Shown in pieces: positions 26,085 through 35,104 of a stretch of 64,000 nucleotides of DNA. The position numbers and the translations under genes are program-made. The DNA is from Kaistella soli. Its GTDB lineage: Bacteria; Bacteroidota; Bacteroidia; Flavobacteriales; Weeksellaceae. The notes beneath the pieces are model-generated. The model did not search any database, was not told the origin of the DNA, and saw nothing but the letters and a program-made list of their open reading frames with translations. Location of the stretch: positions 129,747-193,746 of the forward strand of contig NZ_JAHOPF010000004.1 in NCBI RefSeq assembly GCF_019038595.1, written 5' to 3'. Each line of letters starts with the position of its first letter. Position 1 is the first letter of the stretch.

Positions 26085-26426
26085 ATAGAGGACAAAAATA
26101 ACTGAAATTTCCTTCAGATAATAATAACTGCCTCACGCAGACGGTTAAAGTTTGGTTAAATATTAACAAAAAGGTGTTAATGTTTATCTTTTCAATCCCG
26201 AAATTAAAACTTTTTACTCAATCACTGAAGGTTTTTAGCTTTAATGTTGGTCATGAGATGGATGATTTCGATAACCAACCGAAAGCTTTAGGTTCATGAC
26301 CCAAATTTGACGGTAAGGAAGCTATCCTTACAACTTTAAGACCTGAATAAGTCATTCCGTAATCACAAGTTGGGGCAAAAAAAATCCCCGGTGGTATTCC
26401 GGGGATTAAGAGTTCAGAAGGTTGGG
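26085..26426. other. 342-bp intergenic region with several hairpins
   Basis: No open frame. It contains an outer stem GGTCATGA (26249-26256) / TCATGACC (26294-26301) enclosing a smaller TTTCG/CGAAA hairpin, a second hairpin GTAAGGA (26313-26319) / TCCTTAC (26325-26331), and the terminator of the metalloprotease gene (26374-26408). The left part contains the upstream region of the 25293 gene. A structured RNA cannot be excluded. Confidence 0.45.
26374..26408 (-). terminator. Intrinsic terminator downstream of the metalloprotease gene
   Basis: Stem AATCCCCGG / CCGGGGATT with a 7-nt loop; on the minus strand it is followed by eight Ts, 19 bp after the stop codon. Confidence 0.9.
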
Positions 26427-29345
26427 TTATTTTTTGATAAACTTCACCTGGCTTACTTCACCGCCATTATCTACAGCGATCATGTAAACACCTTTCTCTA
26501 ACTGAGAAACCTGTACTTTATTATTAGATACTTTACCTTTAGATACAGCCTGACCAGCCATATTGAAGATCGTATAAGTTGCTTTGTCAGAAACTTTAGT
26601 AATGTTCAGCAAATCAATAGCAGGGTTTGGATACACCTGAATCGCATTAGCTTTTACATTATCATTTACCCCAAGAGTCGGAGAAATTTTCACTGCATAA
26701 TCTTCAACCTCACCGTAGGTATAAGTACCACATGGAGAAGTTTGAGGAGTGCTGAATCTTAAAGCTACTCTCATTCCTACAGTTTTGTCACCTGAGTAAG
26801 CAGATGCAGGAACGCTGAAAATATCAGAAACCGGATTGATTTTATCCGCAGAAGTAGACATTACTATTTCGTCCGCATCGTAAGTACCGTTACGATTGAA
26901 GTCGATCCATACGGTAATTGCCTCGTTGTACTGAGTACCAGTCCATTTTTTGGTAACTGTTATCGTGTTATTGGTAGTGTTTTTTGCTAAATTAACCAAT
27001 CTTGTAGGATCTGTAGAATAATTGGTATAAGTAGAAGCACCTGAAGTACTGTTTACTCCTGCAGCACCTTCTGCAGTAATTGTTACGTTAGAAATATACT
27101 CATCGTTCGCGTTAGTAGCAGTAAGCGTACAATAAGCCAACATTGAAGTAGTAAAGTTCGTCACCGCGGTATAAGTACCTGTAGTTCCTGTACACACAGC
27201 AGCCACCTGAACGTTATAAGCAGTACCTTCATCTAAATTAGGAATGGTATAGGTATTTGTAGTAACCGGTACTTCTGTCCAGGTTGCATCTGTAGCTTTT
27301 TTATATCTTACAATATAAGTAGCTCCTGCGATTGGATCCCAAGAAACATTAGCCGATGCGGTAGTAATACCAGATACAGCAAAACCTGCAGGCGCTGTTC
27401 CATCACATGGAACAATTGCAGAAACAGTTACCGGCGCTATTGCATAAAACACGTTACCGATCGCCGAAATTCTTACTTTCAGTGCAGTATTGGTAGGCAA
27501 GGAAGCAAAACTGAAATCTTCAGTACCGTCATTTGGTGTAGAAGCTGCTAAAACTGTCCAGTTAGCTCCGTTATCAGTTGTGTAATCAACTTTTACGTTA
27601 GCTACGTTGAAAGGGGCAGCGTTGGTTCCAACAACATCCCAGGTTAATGGTCCCGGAGCATTGTTGTACACTTTAGTAGAAGTAATTTTGAATGGTCCGT
27701 TTGCACTTACCGTTACTTTCTGTAAAGCACTCTGTGTCTGCTGTTTAGTTACATCCGCGTTGTTATCTCTTACTGTAACTCTAAAGTTAGAAGCTCTCGC
27801 AACCGTAGAAACAGCTTCCCAATCAGCATTATTTTTAAGATTTCCTGCCAATACTGTACTTAGTTTAGGGAAGTATCTTGTTGGATTAGAAGTAGGATTC
27901 AAAGATCTGAACGAAGGTCCGTTTGTTAATGTTCCTAAACTTCCAATTGTAGTAGCTGTAGTAGCAGCATCTACCTGTTCCCAAGTGTAAGTTAAAGGAT
28001 CACCTTCAGCATCTGTAGCCTGTGCAGTAAGCACGAACGCAGTACTTTTAGGAATCGTAACATCTGCCATTGGCGTAATTACCGGTGGTGTGTTAGAAAC
28101 AGCAGTTTCGGTATCACAGGTCTTACTTGCTAAATTAGTCTGAACCTGGAAAATACTGAAATAGTGAAAATAAGCATCAGAGTGAGGCTGAACATCAGTA
28201 GCACCAGTAATTCCGGCATAACCCATAATTGATGATCCTGAACCTGGCTCCATATTAGCTCCTGTACCTTCAAGACTCATAGAAAATGTGTGGTTTCCAC
28301 CTAATTGGTGACCCATTTCGTGAGCTACATAATCAATGTCAAAGTTATCCCCCATTGGAATTCCATCCGCAGGAGAAGTTATACCTGAACCTTTTGCTTT
28401 GCTGGTTGAACTCGTTGGATCAACGCAAACGCAACCAATACAACCTGCATTTCCACCGCCGCCTGATGCACCAAACATATGTCCGATATCATAAGCTGCA
28501 CTACCAATGGTATTAGTTAAGGTATTTTGTAACTCAAGATTCCAGTTTGATAACGTAGTATATGGATCTGTTGTAGGATTGGTATAAATTAATGCAGGGA
28601 AATCCTGAAGAATTAAATGAAGTGCAAAATCCTTCTCGAAAACAAAATTACAACGGGTTAAGGTTGCATTAATTGCCGCTAAAGCTTGTGGAACTCCACC
28701 AAAATAGGTTGTGTATTCTCCGTTAACAGACATTGCCAAACGCATTGTTCTGTACTTTTGATCTGAGGATCTGTTAAAATCCGTCGGGTTATTGGTAAAA
28801 GATTTACCAGACATATATAACTTGTCGATCTGCTGCTTTGTTAAAGGAGCTTCACTTGTAGAACATATAAAAGCTTTATCTGCTTCAGTTTTATTGGTTT
28901 TCGGATGAACGCCGTAAACTGTTTTAGTTGTATTCTGTGCTTCAATAAACTCATAAACACCATTTCTCAGCATCATCGACTGGAAATCGTTTGGAGCGAC
29001 ACTGAATCTTACATAAGCGGTAGGATCATCAATCCCAACACCTACATAAGAACCCAGCTGATGTCTTTCAGCAATAGATTTAACCACTACCGGTGCGCTG
29101 TAAACAGCGAATCTTTCGATTTTTCCGTTAAGTGTTGGTAATTTAATTTCAACTGCAACAGCATTTCTTCCTGTTTCCTGCGCATTGGCAAGCTTAGATC
29201 TCATTGCATTAAGATCTAATGAATAATAACTCGTGACGTTTGACGCCGGACGGATTTTCTCACCCTGCATTGATGTCGGACTCCACTGAGCAAGTGCAGC
29301 TGTTGACATCAAACCACAAAGTAAAGAGGTAAAAATTCTCTTCAT
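26427..29345 (-). CDS. T9SS-secreted zinc metalloprotease, reprolysin-like (M12B-type)
   Basis: A 972-residue secreted protease. Order: signal peptide (STAALAQ); propeptide-like region to about 195; catalytic domain about 200-410 with zinc motif His342-Glu343-His346-His352 (HEMGHQLGGNH) and a Met-turn (SIMGYAGI); beta domains; a fibronectin type III domain about 655-735 (APAGFAVSGITTASANVSWD); a GEVED domain about 740-885 ending GEVEDYAVKI; and a type A Por sorting domain (VYPNPAIDLLNI, LEKGVYMIAV, QVKFIKK). A Cys-rich loop GCIGCVCVD in the catalytic domain is notable. It has its own strong promoter and terminator, so it is monocistronic. Confidence 0.93.
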   Translation of the reverse strand: MKRIFTSLLCGLMSTAALAQWSPTSMQGEKIRPASNVTSYYSLDLNAMRSKLANAQETGRNAVAVEIKLPTLNGKIERFAVYSAPVVVKSIAERHQLGSYVGVGIDDPTAYVRFSVAPNDFQSMMLRNGVYEFIEAQNTTKTVYGVHPKTNKTEADKAFICSTSEAPLTKQQIDKLYMSGKSFTNNPTDFNRSSDQKYRTMRLAMSVNGEYTTYFGGVPQALAAINATLTRCNFVFEKDFALHLILQDFPALIYTNPTTDPYTTLSNWNLELQNTLTNTIGSAAYDIGHMFGASGGGGNAGCIGCVCVDPTSSTSKAKGSGITSPADGIPMGDNFDIDYVAHEMGHQLGGNHTFSMSLEGTGANMEPGSGSSIMGYAGITGATDVQPHSDAYFHYFSIFQVQTNLASKTCDTETAVSNTPPVITPMADVTIPKSTAFVLTAQATDAEGDPLTYTWEQVDAATTATTIGSLGTLTNGPSFRSLNPTSNPTRYFPKLSTVLAGNLKNNADWEAVSTVARASNFRVTVRDNNADVTKQQTQSALQKVTVSANGPFKITSTKVYNNAPGPLTWDVVGTNAAPFNVANVKVDYTTDNGANWTVLAASTPNDGTEDFSFASLPTNTALKVRISAIGNVFYAIAPVTVSAIVPCDGTAPAGFAVSGITTASANVSWDPIAGATYIVRYKKATDATWTEVPVTTNTYTIPNLDEGTAYNVQVAAVCTGTTGTYTAVTNFTTSMLAYCTLTATNANDEYISNVTITAEGAAGVNSTSGASTYTNYSTDPTRLVNLAKNTTNNTITVTKKWTGTQYNEAITVWIDFNRNGTYDADEIVMSTSADKINPVSDIFSVPASAYSGDKTVGMRVALRFSTPQTSPCGTYTYGEVEDYAVKISPTLGVNDNVKANAIQVYPNPAIDLLNITKVSDKATYTIFNMAGQAVSKGKVSNNKVQVSQLEKGVYMIAVDNGGEVSQVKFIKK

Positions 29346-29375
29346 AAGTTTAATTTATTTTAAAATTAATTTGTT

Positions 29376-29406
29376 CAAAAGTAATTTTTTTTTTTGCACT
29401 GTCAAA
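29376..29406 (-). promoter_or_regulatory. Bacteroidota-type promoter of the metalloprotease gene
   Basis: On the minus strand TTTG (29406-29403) and TACTTTTG (29383-29376) are separated by 19 bp, an exact fit to TTTG-N19-TAnnTTTG. The spacer contains an 11-base A tract. Confidence 0.75.
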
Positions 29407-29595
29407 ATAAAAACCATATAATTTTTCTTAATTCAAAAGATATTTGACAAAATTACTCACATATCACTACGATATTCACAAAACAAAATAGCTTTTTCTT
29501 AAAATTAACCAATTATAAAATAGAAATTAAGAATTTAGGCGCCGAATTTTTAAAGAAAATTTACGACTAAATTATTATCAGATGATTTCCTGAAT

Positions 29596-30255
29596 TTAAA
29601 ATGAATATGCGATATTCCACGAGAAACCCACATTGAATTTTGCTGAGCTTTTGCCGAAGCCCGGAACAATCATCGGTTTGATATCATCCTGAGTTGTCGA
29701 AAACAGCAAATATCTTGGCTGTACGTTGACGTCGATATAGAAAGGGGATTCGAAAAGCTGCATCCGCCCGCCAACGGCAGCCTCCAGCCAGTAAGAACTT
29801 TGAGAAGAGGCAGGAAAAGCCACAGAAGTATCACTGCCGCCAAAACCCCGAACAGGAACCGCCCGATATTCCTGATTATAGAATGAACCGGCGACTTTTC
29901 CGCCGGCATAAAATCCGTTCATCGGATTTTCTTTATCGTTTGCCAACATGTAGAAAGCACCTACTTTAAGAAAAGGCCCGTTTACTGCAGCGTCGTAACC
30001 GTTTTTTTGGTAAATATTTTTCTCGAAACCCACATCAGCAACCGCATGAATGTTTTTGGTAACCCGTGAAGACACAAATCCCTGAAAAAGCTTCCGGTCC
30101 GAAAAAGCGCCTATTCCTGCATTCAGGACATCAAAACCCACCATAAAATTAGGTTCATACTTCCATTTTGTTTTTAAAGTATCCTGATCTTTCTGAGCAA
30201 AAGCGGCAAAAAAAAGAAAACTAAAAAAGAAGGAAAAAATGAGTTTTGGATTCAT
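29596..30255 (-). CDS. DUF6048 family outer-membrane-type protein
   Basis: A 219-residue protein with a signal peptide (FFFSFLFFAAFAQ) and a beta-rich mature part with alternating strands (FMVGFDVLNAGIGAF, FQGFVSSRVTKNIHAVADVGF, FYMLANDKENPMNGFYAGGKV, YWLEAAVGGRMQLF) ending in an aromatic strand WNIAYSF, as in outer-membrane barrels. In Flavobacteriia this family stands beside a DUF6452 gene and rlmD, the arrangement seen here; family numbers are from memory. It overlaps the DUF6452 gene by 35 bp, implying translational coupling. Confidence 0.8.
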   Translation of the reverse strand: MNPKLIFSFFFSFLFFAAFAQKDQDTLKTKWKYEPNFMVGFDVLNAGIGAFSDRKLFQGFVSSRVTKNIHAVADVGFEKNIYQKNGYDAAVNGPFLKVGAFYMLANDKENPMNGFYAGGKVAGSFYNQEYRAVPVRGFGGSDTSVAFPASSQSSYWLEAAVGGRMQLFESPFYIDVNVQPRYLLFSTTQDDIKPMIVPGFGKSSAKFNVGFSWNIAYSF

Positions 30256-30700
30256 CTGTGATTTGGGTTTGATTTTGTTCTACCTCTACAACGGGATTCG
30301 GCACTTCCAATACCGCATTTACGTTTTCATAAATCTTCTTGATTCCGCAAGCGGGCGAAACATATTGGGATTTTGTGGTATAATTTATTTTTACTTCTGA
30401 AGTGACAGCAGCTTTTGAGATACCTACATAAATTTTAGTAAACGGAACATCATCAACTCTTAAAGGAATAAACACAGAATCGGTTTTTGTTTTCGCTGCA
30501 ATCACCGGAACAGGACCGTTTCCGTAATCTACATTCACAAAAAGCGAATCCATGGTTTTGATTTTCCCCGTTGCTTTGGTTTTAAATTTCAGTTTCATTC
30601 TGGGAGTGGCTTCTCCGCTGATACAGATATCATCATCGCTTCCGCACGAAAAGAGCGAAATCAAAAACAGAGAAACCAGAAAAATTTTCAGAAACTTCAT
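30221..30700 (-). CDS. DUF6452 family lipoprotein
   Basis: A 159-residue lipoprotein (LFLISLFSC, Cys19, followed by an acidic GSDDD that resembles a surface-export signal). The mature part opens with the family-typical ICISGEATPRMKLKF and is beta-rich, with YVSPACGIKKIYENV near the C-terminus. Function is unknown. It lies 13 bp downstream of rlmD and overlaps the DUF6048 gene; the three probably share a transcript. Confidence 0.8.
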   Translation of the reverse strand: MKFLKIFLVSLFLISLFSCGSDDDICISGEATPRMKLKFKTKATGKIKTMDSLFVNVDYGNGPVPVIAAKTKTDSVFIPLRVDDVPFTKIYVGISKAAVTSEVKINYTTKSQYVSPACGIKKIYENVNAVLEVPNPVVEVEQNQTQITDESKTHFFLLF

Positions 30701-30713
30701 GAATCAAATTTAA

Positions 30714-32123
30714 TTAAATCTTAATCAACAGCGCAATATTTTCGACATGATGTGTTTGCGGGAACATATCCACCGGAAGTATTTTCACCAAACGGTAATG
30801 TTCTTTCATCAAAGCCATATCTCTTGCCTGTGTTGCCGAGTTACAGCTCACATAAACGATCTTTTCAGGAGAAAGCTTCAGGATTTGCTCCACTACTTTC
30901 TGATGCATTCCGTCGCGCGGCGGATCGGTAATTAAAACATCTGCCTTGGGATGATTTGCTAAAAATTCATCATTAAAGACATCTTTCATATCCCCGCAAT
31001 AGAATGTACAGTTCGACAAACCATTGAGCGCTGCATGTTCTTTTGCCGCATTAATCGCCTCCTGAACCGACTCAATACCAATCACCTGTTTTGCATTTCT
31101 TGCAACATATTGTGCAATCGTTCCTGTTCCGGTATATAAGTCGTAAACGACTTCATGGCCTTTCAGATCTGCGAATTCCAAGGTTTTTCTGTATAACTCC
31201 AAAGCCTGCTTATAATTAGTCTGAAAGAATGATTTTGGTCCGATTTTAAATTTCAAACCATCCATTTCCTCCATTAAAAATCCGTCACCAAAATAGGTTA
31301 CCACATGCTGATCATAAATTGAATCGTTCTGTTTTGAATTGATACAGTACACTAAAGTTTTGATCTGCGGGAATTCACCTAATAAAAAGTCGAATAACTT
31401 CTCACGGTTTTCTTTTTCGTCGCGGAAAAGCTGGAAGAGAACCATCCATTCTCCTTTGGAATTCTGTCTCATCATTAAAGTCCGTAAAAAACCGGTCTGT
31501 TCTCTAACGTCAAAAAACTCAAGTCCGTTTGCGACTGCATACTTTTTTACGGCAAGCCTGATGGAATTGGAAGGATCTTCCTGAAGCCAACATTCCTTCA
31601 GATCTAAAATCTTACTCCACATCCCGGGAATATGAAAACCAAGCGCATCACGGTTTCCAAAATTTTCTTCGGAACTGATTTCATACTGGGTCAGCCAACG
31701 CGCATTGGAAAAGGAAAATTCCATTTTGTTACGGTAAAAATACTGCTCTTCACTTCCAAGAATCGGAAGGGTTTCGAAATCTTCAATACCGCCAATTCTT
31801 TTGATATGATTGTAAACTTCGTCCTGTTTAAAGTTCAGCTGCATTTCATAGGAAAGATTCTGCCATTTACAACCGCCACAAACCCCGAAATGAATACACT
31901 TCGGCTCTACTCTGTACGGTGATTTCTCCACGATTTCAACAGCTTCCGCCTCGAAATATTTCGATTTCGATTTTTTCACGCGGGCATTGACCACATCGCC
32001 GGGTACTGCTCCGGAAACCAAAACGGTTTTGCCGTCATCAGTTTTGCCCACTGCAACACCTTTTGCGCCTGCTGAAATTAATTTTATATTCTCTAAAACG
32101 ATATTTTTGTTTTTCTTTCTCAT
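30714..32123 (-). CDS. rlmD: 23S rRNA (uracil(1939)-C(5))-methyltransferase RlmD
   Basis: Makes m5U in 23S rRNA with SAM. The 469-residue protein starts at the ATG at 32123; a TTG at 32144 is open but unneeded. N-terminal TRAM domain (about 5-65), iron-sulfur cysteines Cys76, Cys82 and Cys85 (CIHFGVCGGC) plus one further Cys, then the Rossmann methyltransferase domain with DLYTGTGTIAQY, ITDPPRDGMH and the nucleophile motif YVSCNSATQARD. Flavobacteriia rlmD is commonly followed by DUF6452 and DUF6048, as here. Confidence 0.93.
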   Translation of the reverse strand: MRKKNKNIVLENIKLISAGAKGVAVGKTDDGKTVLVSGAVPGDVVNARVKKSKSKYFEAEAVEIVEKSPYRVEPKCIHFGVCGGCKWQNLSYEMQLNFKQDEVYNHIKRIGGIEDFETLPILGSEEQYFYRNKMEFSFSNARWLTQYEISSEENFGNRDALGFHIPGMWSKILDLKECWLQEDPSNSIRLAVKKYAVANGLEFFDVREQTGFLRTLMMRQNSKGEWMVLFQLFRDEKENREKLFDFLLGEFPQIKTLVYCINSKQNDSIYDQHVVTYFGDGFLMEEMDGLKFKIGPKSFFQTNYKQALELYRKTLEFADLKGHEVVYDLYTGTGTIAQYVARNAKQVIGIESVQEAINAAKEHAALNGLSNCTFYCGDMKDVFNDEFLANHPKADVLITDPPRDGMHQKVVEQILKLSPEKIVYVSCNSATQARDMALMKEHYRLVKILPVDMFPQTHHVENIALLIKI

Positions 32124-32159
32124 TGAAACTTTTAATGACCACAAAAGTACAGTTTTAAA

Positions 32160-32186
32160 ATAAAAAAGAAGCGATAAATCGCTTCA
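32160..32186 (-). terminator. Intrinsic terminator for the small membrane protein at 32245
   Basis: Stem GAAGCGA / TCGCTTC with a TAAA loop; on the minus strand it ends in a T run. Confidence 0.8.
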
Positions 32187-32244
32187 GTAGAATTGAATCC
32201 CTTCAAATTATTAAAAAGAATATCTATTGGTGTAAACTATTAAT

Positions 32245-32547
32245 TTATGCTTTGGACAAAAAACTGTCGCGCTTCAGTAAATAATACACTCCTCCAATGC
32301 ACCCGGAAAACAGAAACCCTAAGGTCCAAAGATATTTTGTGGAGAGATTGTTCTTGAAAACATCTACAATTAAAACAATCACAGTTATAAAATTGCATAA
32401 TAGTGCTATGTATGTCAGTATTTTTCCAGCTTCAAGCGGAAGACCGAAAGAAGTAAGATCAATGTTTATGGTACAAACCGTAAAAATCAAACCGAACACG
32501 GCTACAGGAAAAAGAATGTTTCTGGAAATGAGTAAATCGTTTTTCAT
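32245..32547 (-). CDS. Small membrane protein, unknown function
   Basis: A 100-residue protein with three hydrophobic segments (NILFPVAVFGLIFTVC, ILTYIALLCNFITVIVLIVDV, YLWTLGFLFSGCIGGVYYLL) and a short charged C-terminus. I recognise no family. Two -7 type boxes (TAAATTTG, TATATTTG) lie at 32552-32569 on the minus strand, very close to the start, and a terminator follows, so the gene is probably its own transcript. Confidence 0.65.
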   Translation of the reverse strand: MKNDLLISRNILFPVAVFGLIFTVCTINIDLTSFGLPLEAGKILTYIALLCNFITVIVLIVDVFKNNLSTKYLWTLGFLFSGCIGGVYYLLKRDSFLSKA

Positions 32548-32570
32548 CTTTCAAATTTAATCAAATATAA

Positions 32571-32604
32571 AAAAAATTCCTGCCGAAAAAATCCGGCAGG
32601 AATG
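32571..32604 (-). terminator. Intrinsic terminator downstream of the thioredoxin-fold lipoprotein
   Basis: Stem ATTCCTGCCG / CGGCAGGAAT with an A/T loop, followed on the minus strand by a long T run. Confidence 0.9.
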
Positions 32605-32623
32605 ATATGATGATTCTGATGAT

Positions 32624-34135
32624 TTATTTTGTCGGTGCAGCTTGTGGCTGAGGAGCAGGCTGCGGTGCAAGCAAATCATTCTGCAAATGAGCTTCCGGCT
32701 GTACAGTTGGTGCTTTTAATCCTGAAAGTTTATCCAAAACGGTTACAATTTCCGGATCTCCCAGATTGTAGAAAAACCGGCTTGCGATTTTACCGTCTTT
32801 ATCCAGAACCACGAAAGATGGAAGTTTAAAACCATAAATTCCCAAATCTTTGGCAATCTGCGAATTCATTCCGCCTTCACCGTAAACATTATTCCCGGGA
32901 ATTCCTTTCAGCATTGCATTGCTTGTTTTTACGAACTGATCTTTGGTGTCATCGAAATTCACGAATGTGAAATCCATTTTCGATTTATAAAAATTCACCA
33001 CTTCTCTCAGAACCGGAACTGTACCTTCGGCAATATAAGGATTCCACGAAGCGTAGAACATTACTAATGTCGGTTTTCCTGTTCCGAATTTGAAATCGCT
33101 TCCGTCCGCTTTGATCAGTTTTGCCGAGCTTATTGCATCACCAACTTTAGGACCTGCGATAACGAACTGAATTCTTTCAAGATCTTTCTTAATTTCAGAA
33201 TCCTTAATTTTCTCCTTAATGATTTTAGAAATTTTATCTGAATTCTCTTTCGTCATTCCCGGAGCGATATCGCCGCTGGACAGTACGAAAGCCAAAAGAT
33301 AATCTTTAGTGATCTGAGACATGTCTTTTTTGGTATCTAAAAACTGAGAAAACACTTCAGATGAAATTTCATTTCCTGTTTTTCTGTTAGCAGTCGCAAA
33401 AGTCTGAAATTCCTGGCTTAGTTTTCCTAACAGATAATTTCTGTAGATTGGCTGACTTTTCAGCATTCTTTCACTGTTTGCATCAAGTTTGGCTTCCGCA
33501 TCTTTAAAGTTTTTAGAAACTTTGTAGTTAGGATTTTGCGTTGCCTGCGGGTGATTCACCTCATACTGATTCATCAGTCCCAGAACACTTGCTGCAAGCT
33601 CGTCTTTCTTAAACTGCACTACTTCACTGTCAGCAGAAGTTTTCTTTGCAGAGGAATCTATATTCCCTTCAATGTCTTTTTTAATTCTTTCAATATCTTT
33701 TAAGAAAGCGTCTTCGTTTTTAGTCACCAGTTCTCCAACATTAATTTTCGAAGCGTAATTCTGAATGAATTTCTGAACTTCTAAAAGGAAATCGTTGTTG
33801 TTTTTCGCGTCTCCAGTGATGGTAAACTGATTAGGGAAATTTGCAGCCTGCCCAGAAATGTTCAATTCCTGACCGCGCTTAAGATAAATCATTGCAGTTT
33901 TTCCTGCATAAGACATAATGTACATCCCGTTTTTCGGAGCTTCGAAACTCCCGGAAAAACTTCCTTTTGCATCTACTCCCATATTCACTAAAGGAAGGGT
34001 TGCAACGCCGGAAGCTTCTACGAATTCGATTCTTTCCAGTGGCGAACCACCTGCGAAATTACCTTTTACTTCTACTTTTTTTGAACATGACATTGCTGCG
34101 AAAGCGAACATCAACAATAAAAAATATTTACTCAT
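32624..34135 (-). CDS. Thioredoxin-fold (TlpA/AhpC-TSA-like) lipoprotein without a CxxC motif
   Basis: A 503-residue lipoprotein (MFAFAAMSC, Cys17 from the ATG at 34135; an ATG at 34180 adds 15 residues before the signal and is less likely). Residues about 20-120 are a beta-rich DUF4369-like domain (VEVKGNFAGGSPLERIEFV, MIYLKRGQELNISG); a long helical middle follows; residues about 340-480 form a thioredoxin-like domain (GDAISSAKLIKADGSDF, LVMFYASWNPYIAEGTVPVLREV, LPSFVVLDKDGKIASRF). Where TlpA has WCxxC, this protein reads SWNPYIAEG, so it has no redox-active cysteines. The C-terminus is Pro/Gln/Ala-rich. Role unknown, possibly a chaperone or binding protein. Confidence 0.85.
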   Translation of the reverse strand: MSKYFLLLMFAFAAMSCSKKVEVKGNFAGGSPLERIEFVEASGVATLPLVNMGVDAKGSFSGSFEAPKNGMYIMSYAGKTAMIYLKRGQELNISGQAANFPNQFTITGDAKNNNDFLLEVQKFIQNYASKINVGELVTKNEDAFLKDIERIKKDIEGNIDSSAKKTSADSEVVQFKKDELAASVLGLMNQYEVNHPQATQNPNYKVSKNFKDAEAKLDANSERMLKSQPIYRNYLLGKLSQEFQTFATANRKTGNEISSEVFSQFLDTKKDMSQITKDYLLAFVLSSGDIAPGMTKENSDKISKIIKEKIKDSEIKKDLERIQFVIAGPKVGDAISSAKLIKADGSDFKFGTGKPTLVMFYASWNPYIAEGTVPVLREVVNFYKSKMDFTFVNFDDTKDQFVKTSNAMLKGIPGNNVYGEGGMNSQIAKDLGIYGFKLPSFVVLDKDGKIASRFFYNLGDPEIVTVLDKLSGLKAPTVQPEAHLQNDLLAPQPAPQPQAAPTK

Positions 34136-34261
34136 GTTTTTTTGATTGTGTATAAATTTTTGCATTTTTAATTTCTTCATCTATAAAATTAATTGGGCAA
34201 AAATAGGTTATATAAAGAGTTATAGAAAATTTTACTAGGATTTTTGTGAAAATTTAACAAA

Positions 34262-34296
34262 GAAAAATCCGCTTTCGGTATGGAAAGCGGATTTTC
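34262..34296 (-). terminator. Intrinsic terminator of the sdhCAB operon
   Basis: Stem AAAATCCGCTTTC / GAAAGCGGATTTT with a short loop, 18 bp after the sdhB stop codon. Confidence 0.9.
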
Positions 34297-34313
34297 TGTC
34301 TTCATTAAATATT

Positions 34314-35081
34314 TTATCCTCTGTCGATATTGGCCGACATGTATTCGCGGTTCATTCTGGCAATTACTTCCAGGGAGATTCCTTTCGGGCATTCTACTTC
34401 ACATGCACCGGTATTGGAACAGTTTCCGAATCCTTCTTCGTCCATTGCTTTTACCATATTAAGCACTCTTCTCTGCGCTTCAACGCGTCCTTGAGGCAAC
34501 AATGCGTACTGAGAAACTTTAGCTCCGACAAACAGCATTGCTGAACCGTTTTTACACGTTGCTACACAGGCACCGCATCCAATACACGCAGCAGCATCCA
34601 TTGCTTTGTCTGCATCATCTTTAGGAACGGGAATCGCGTTAGCGTCCAAAGTGTTTCCTGAAGTATTTACGGAAATAAATCCTCCCGCAGCCATTATTTT
34701 GTCGAAAGCACTTCTGTCAACCACCAAATCTTTGATCACCGGGAAAGCAGCGCTTCTCCATGGTTCGATATGAATGGTTTCGCCATCTTTGAACATTCTC
34801 ATATGCAGCTGGCAAGTGGTGATTCCTGTATCCGGACCGTGCGCTCTGCCATTAATGTAGAGGGAGCACATCCCGCAGATTCCTTCACGGCAGTCGTGAT
34901 CGAAAGCGATCGGTTCTTTTCCTTCATTAATCAGATTCTCATTGAGCATATCCAACATTTCGAGGAAAGAAGAATCTGTGGAAACGTCTGAAATTTTATA
35001 GGTTTCAAACTGTCCTTTAACTTTATTATTTTTCTGTCTCCAAATTTTCAGAGTCAGGTTTAAGCCTTTTTTTGCACTCAT
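34314..35081 (-). CDS. sdhB: Succinate dehydrogenase/fumarate reductase iron-sulfur subunit
   Basis: 255 residues; carries electrons from the flavin of SdhA to the quinone site in the SdhC membrane anchor. All three clusters are visible: 2Fe-2S (CREGICGMC plus a distal Cys in TTCQLHM), 4Fe-4S ([11 protein letters not shown]) and 3Fe-4S ([15 protein letters not shown]). The length and the short N-terminal extension fit the Bacteroidota type. It is the last gene of sdhCAB, 23 bp after sdhA. Confidence 0.96.
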   Translation of the reverse strand: MSAKKGLNLTLKIWRQKNNKVKGQFETYKISDVSTDSSFLEMLDMLNENLINEGKEPIAFDHDCREGICGMCSLYINGRAHGPDTGITTCQLHMRMFKDGETIHIEPWRSAAFPVIKDLVVDRSAFDKIMAAGGFISVNTSGNTLDANAIPVPKDDADKAMDAAACIGCGACVATCKNGSAMLFVGAKVSQYALLPQGRVEAQRRVLNMVKAMDEEGFGNCSNTGACEVECPKGISLEVIARMNREYMSANIDRG

Positions 35082-35104
35082 TTTATTATTTACTTTTTTG
35101 GAGA

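Noticed and set aside
26249-26301. tRNA-like element (GGTTCATGACC resembles a T arm)
   Set aside because: No acceptor stem, D arm or anticodon arm can be built around it.
27607-27990. 127-aa open frame opposite the metalloprotease gene
   Set aside because: It is antisense to a clearly conserved domain and has low-complexity Val/Ala/Leu composition with no signal, RBS or family match.
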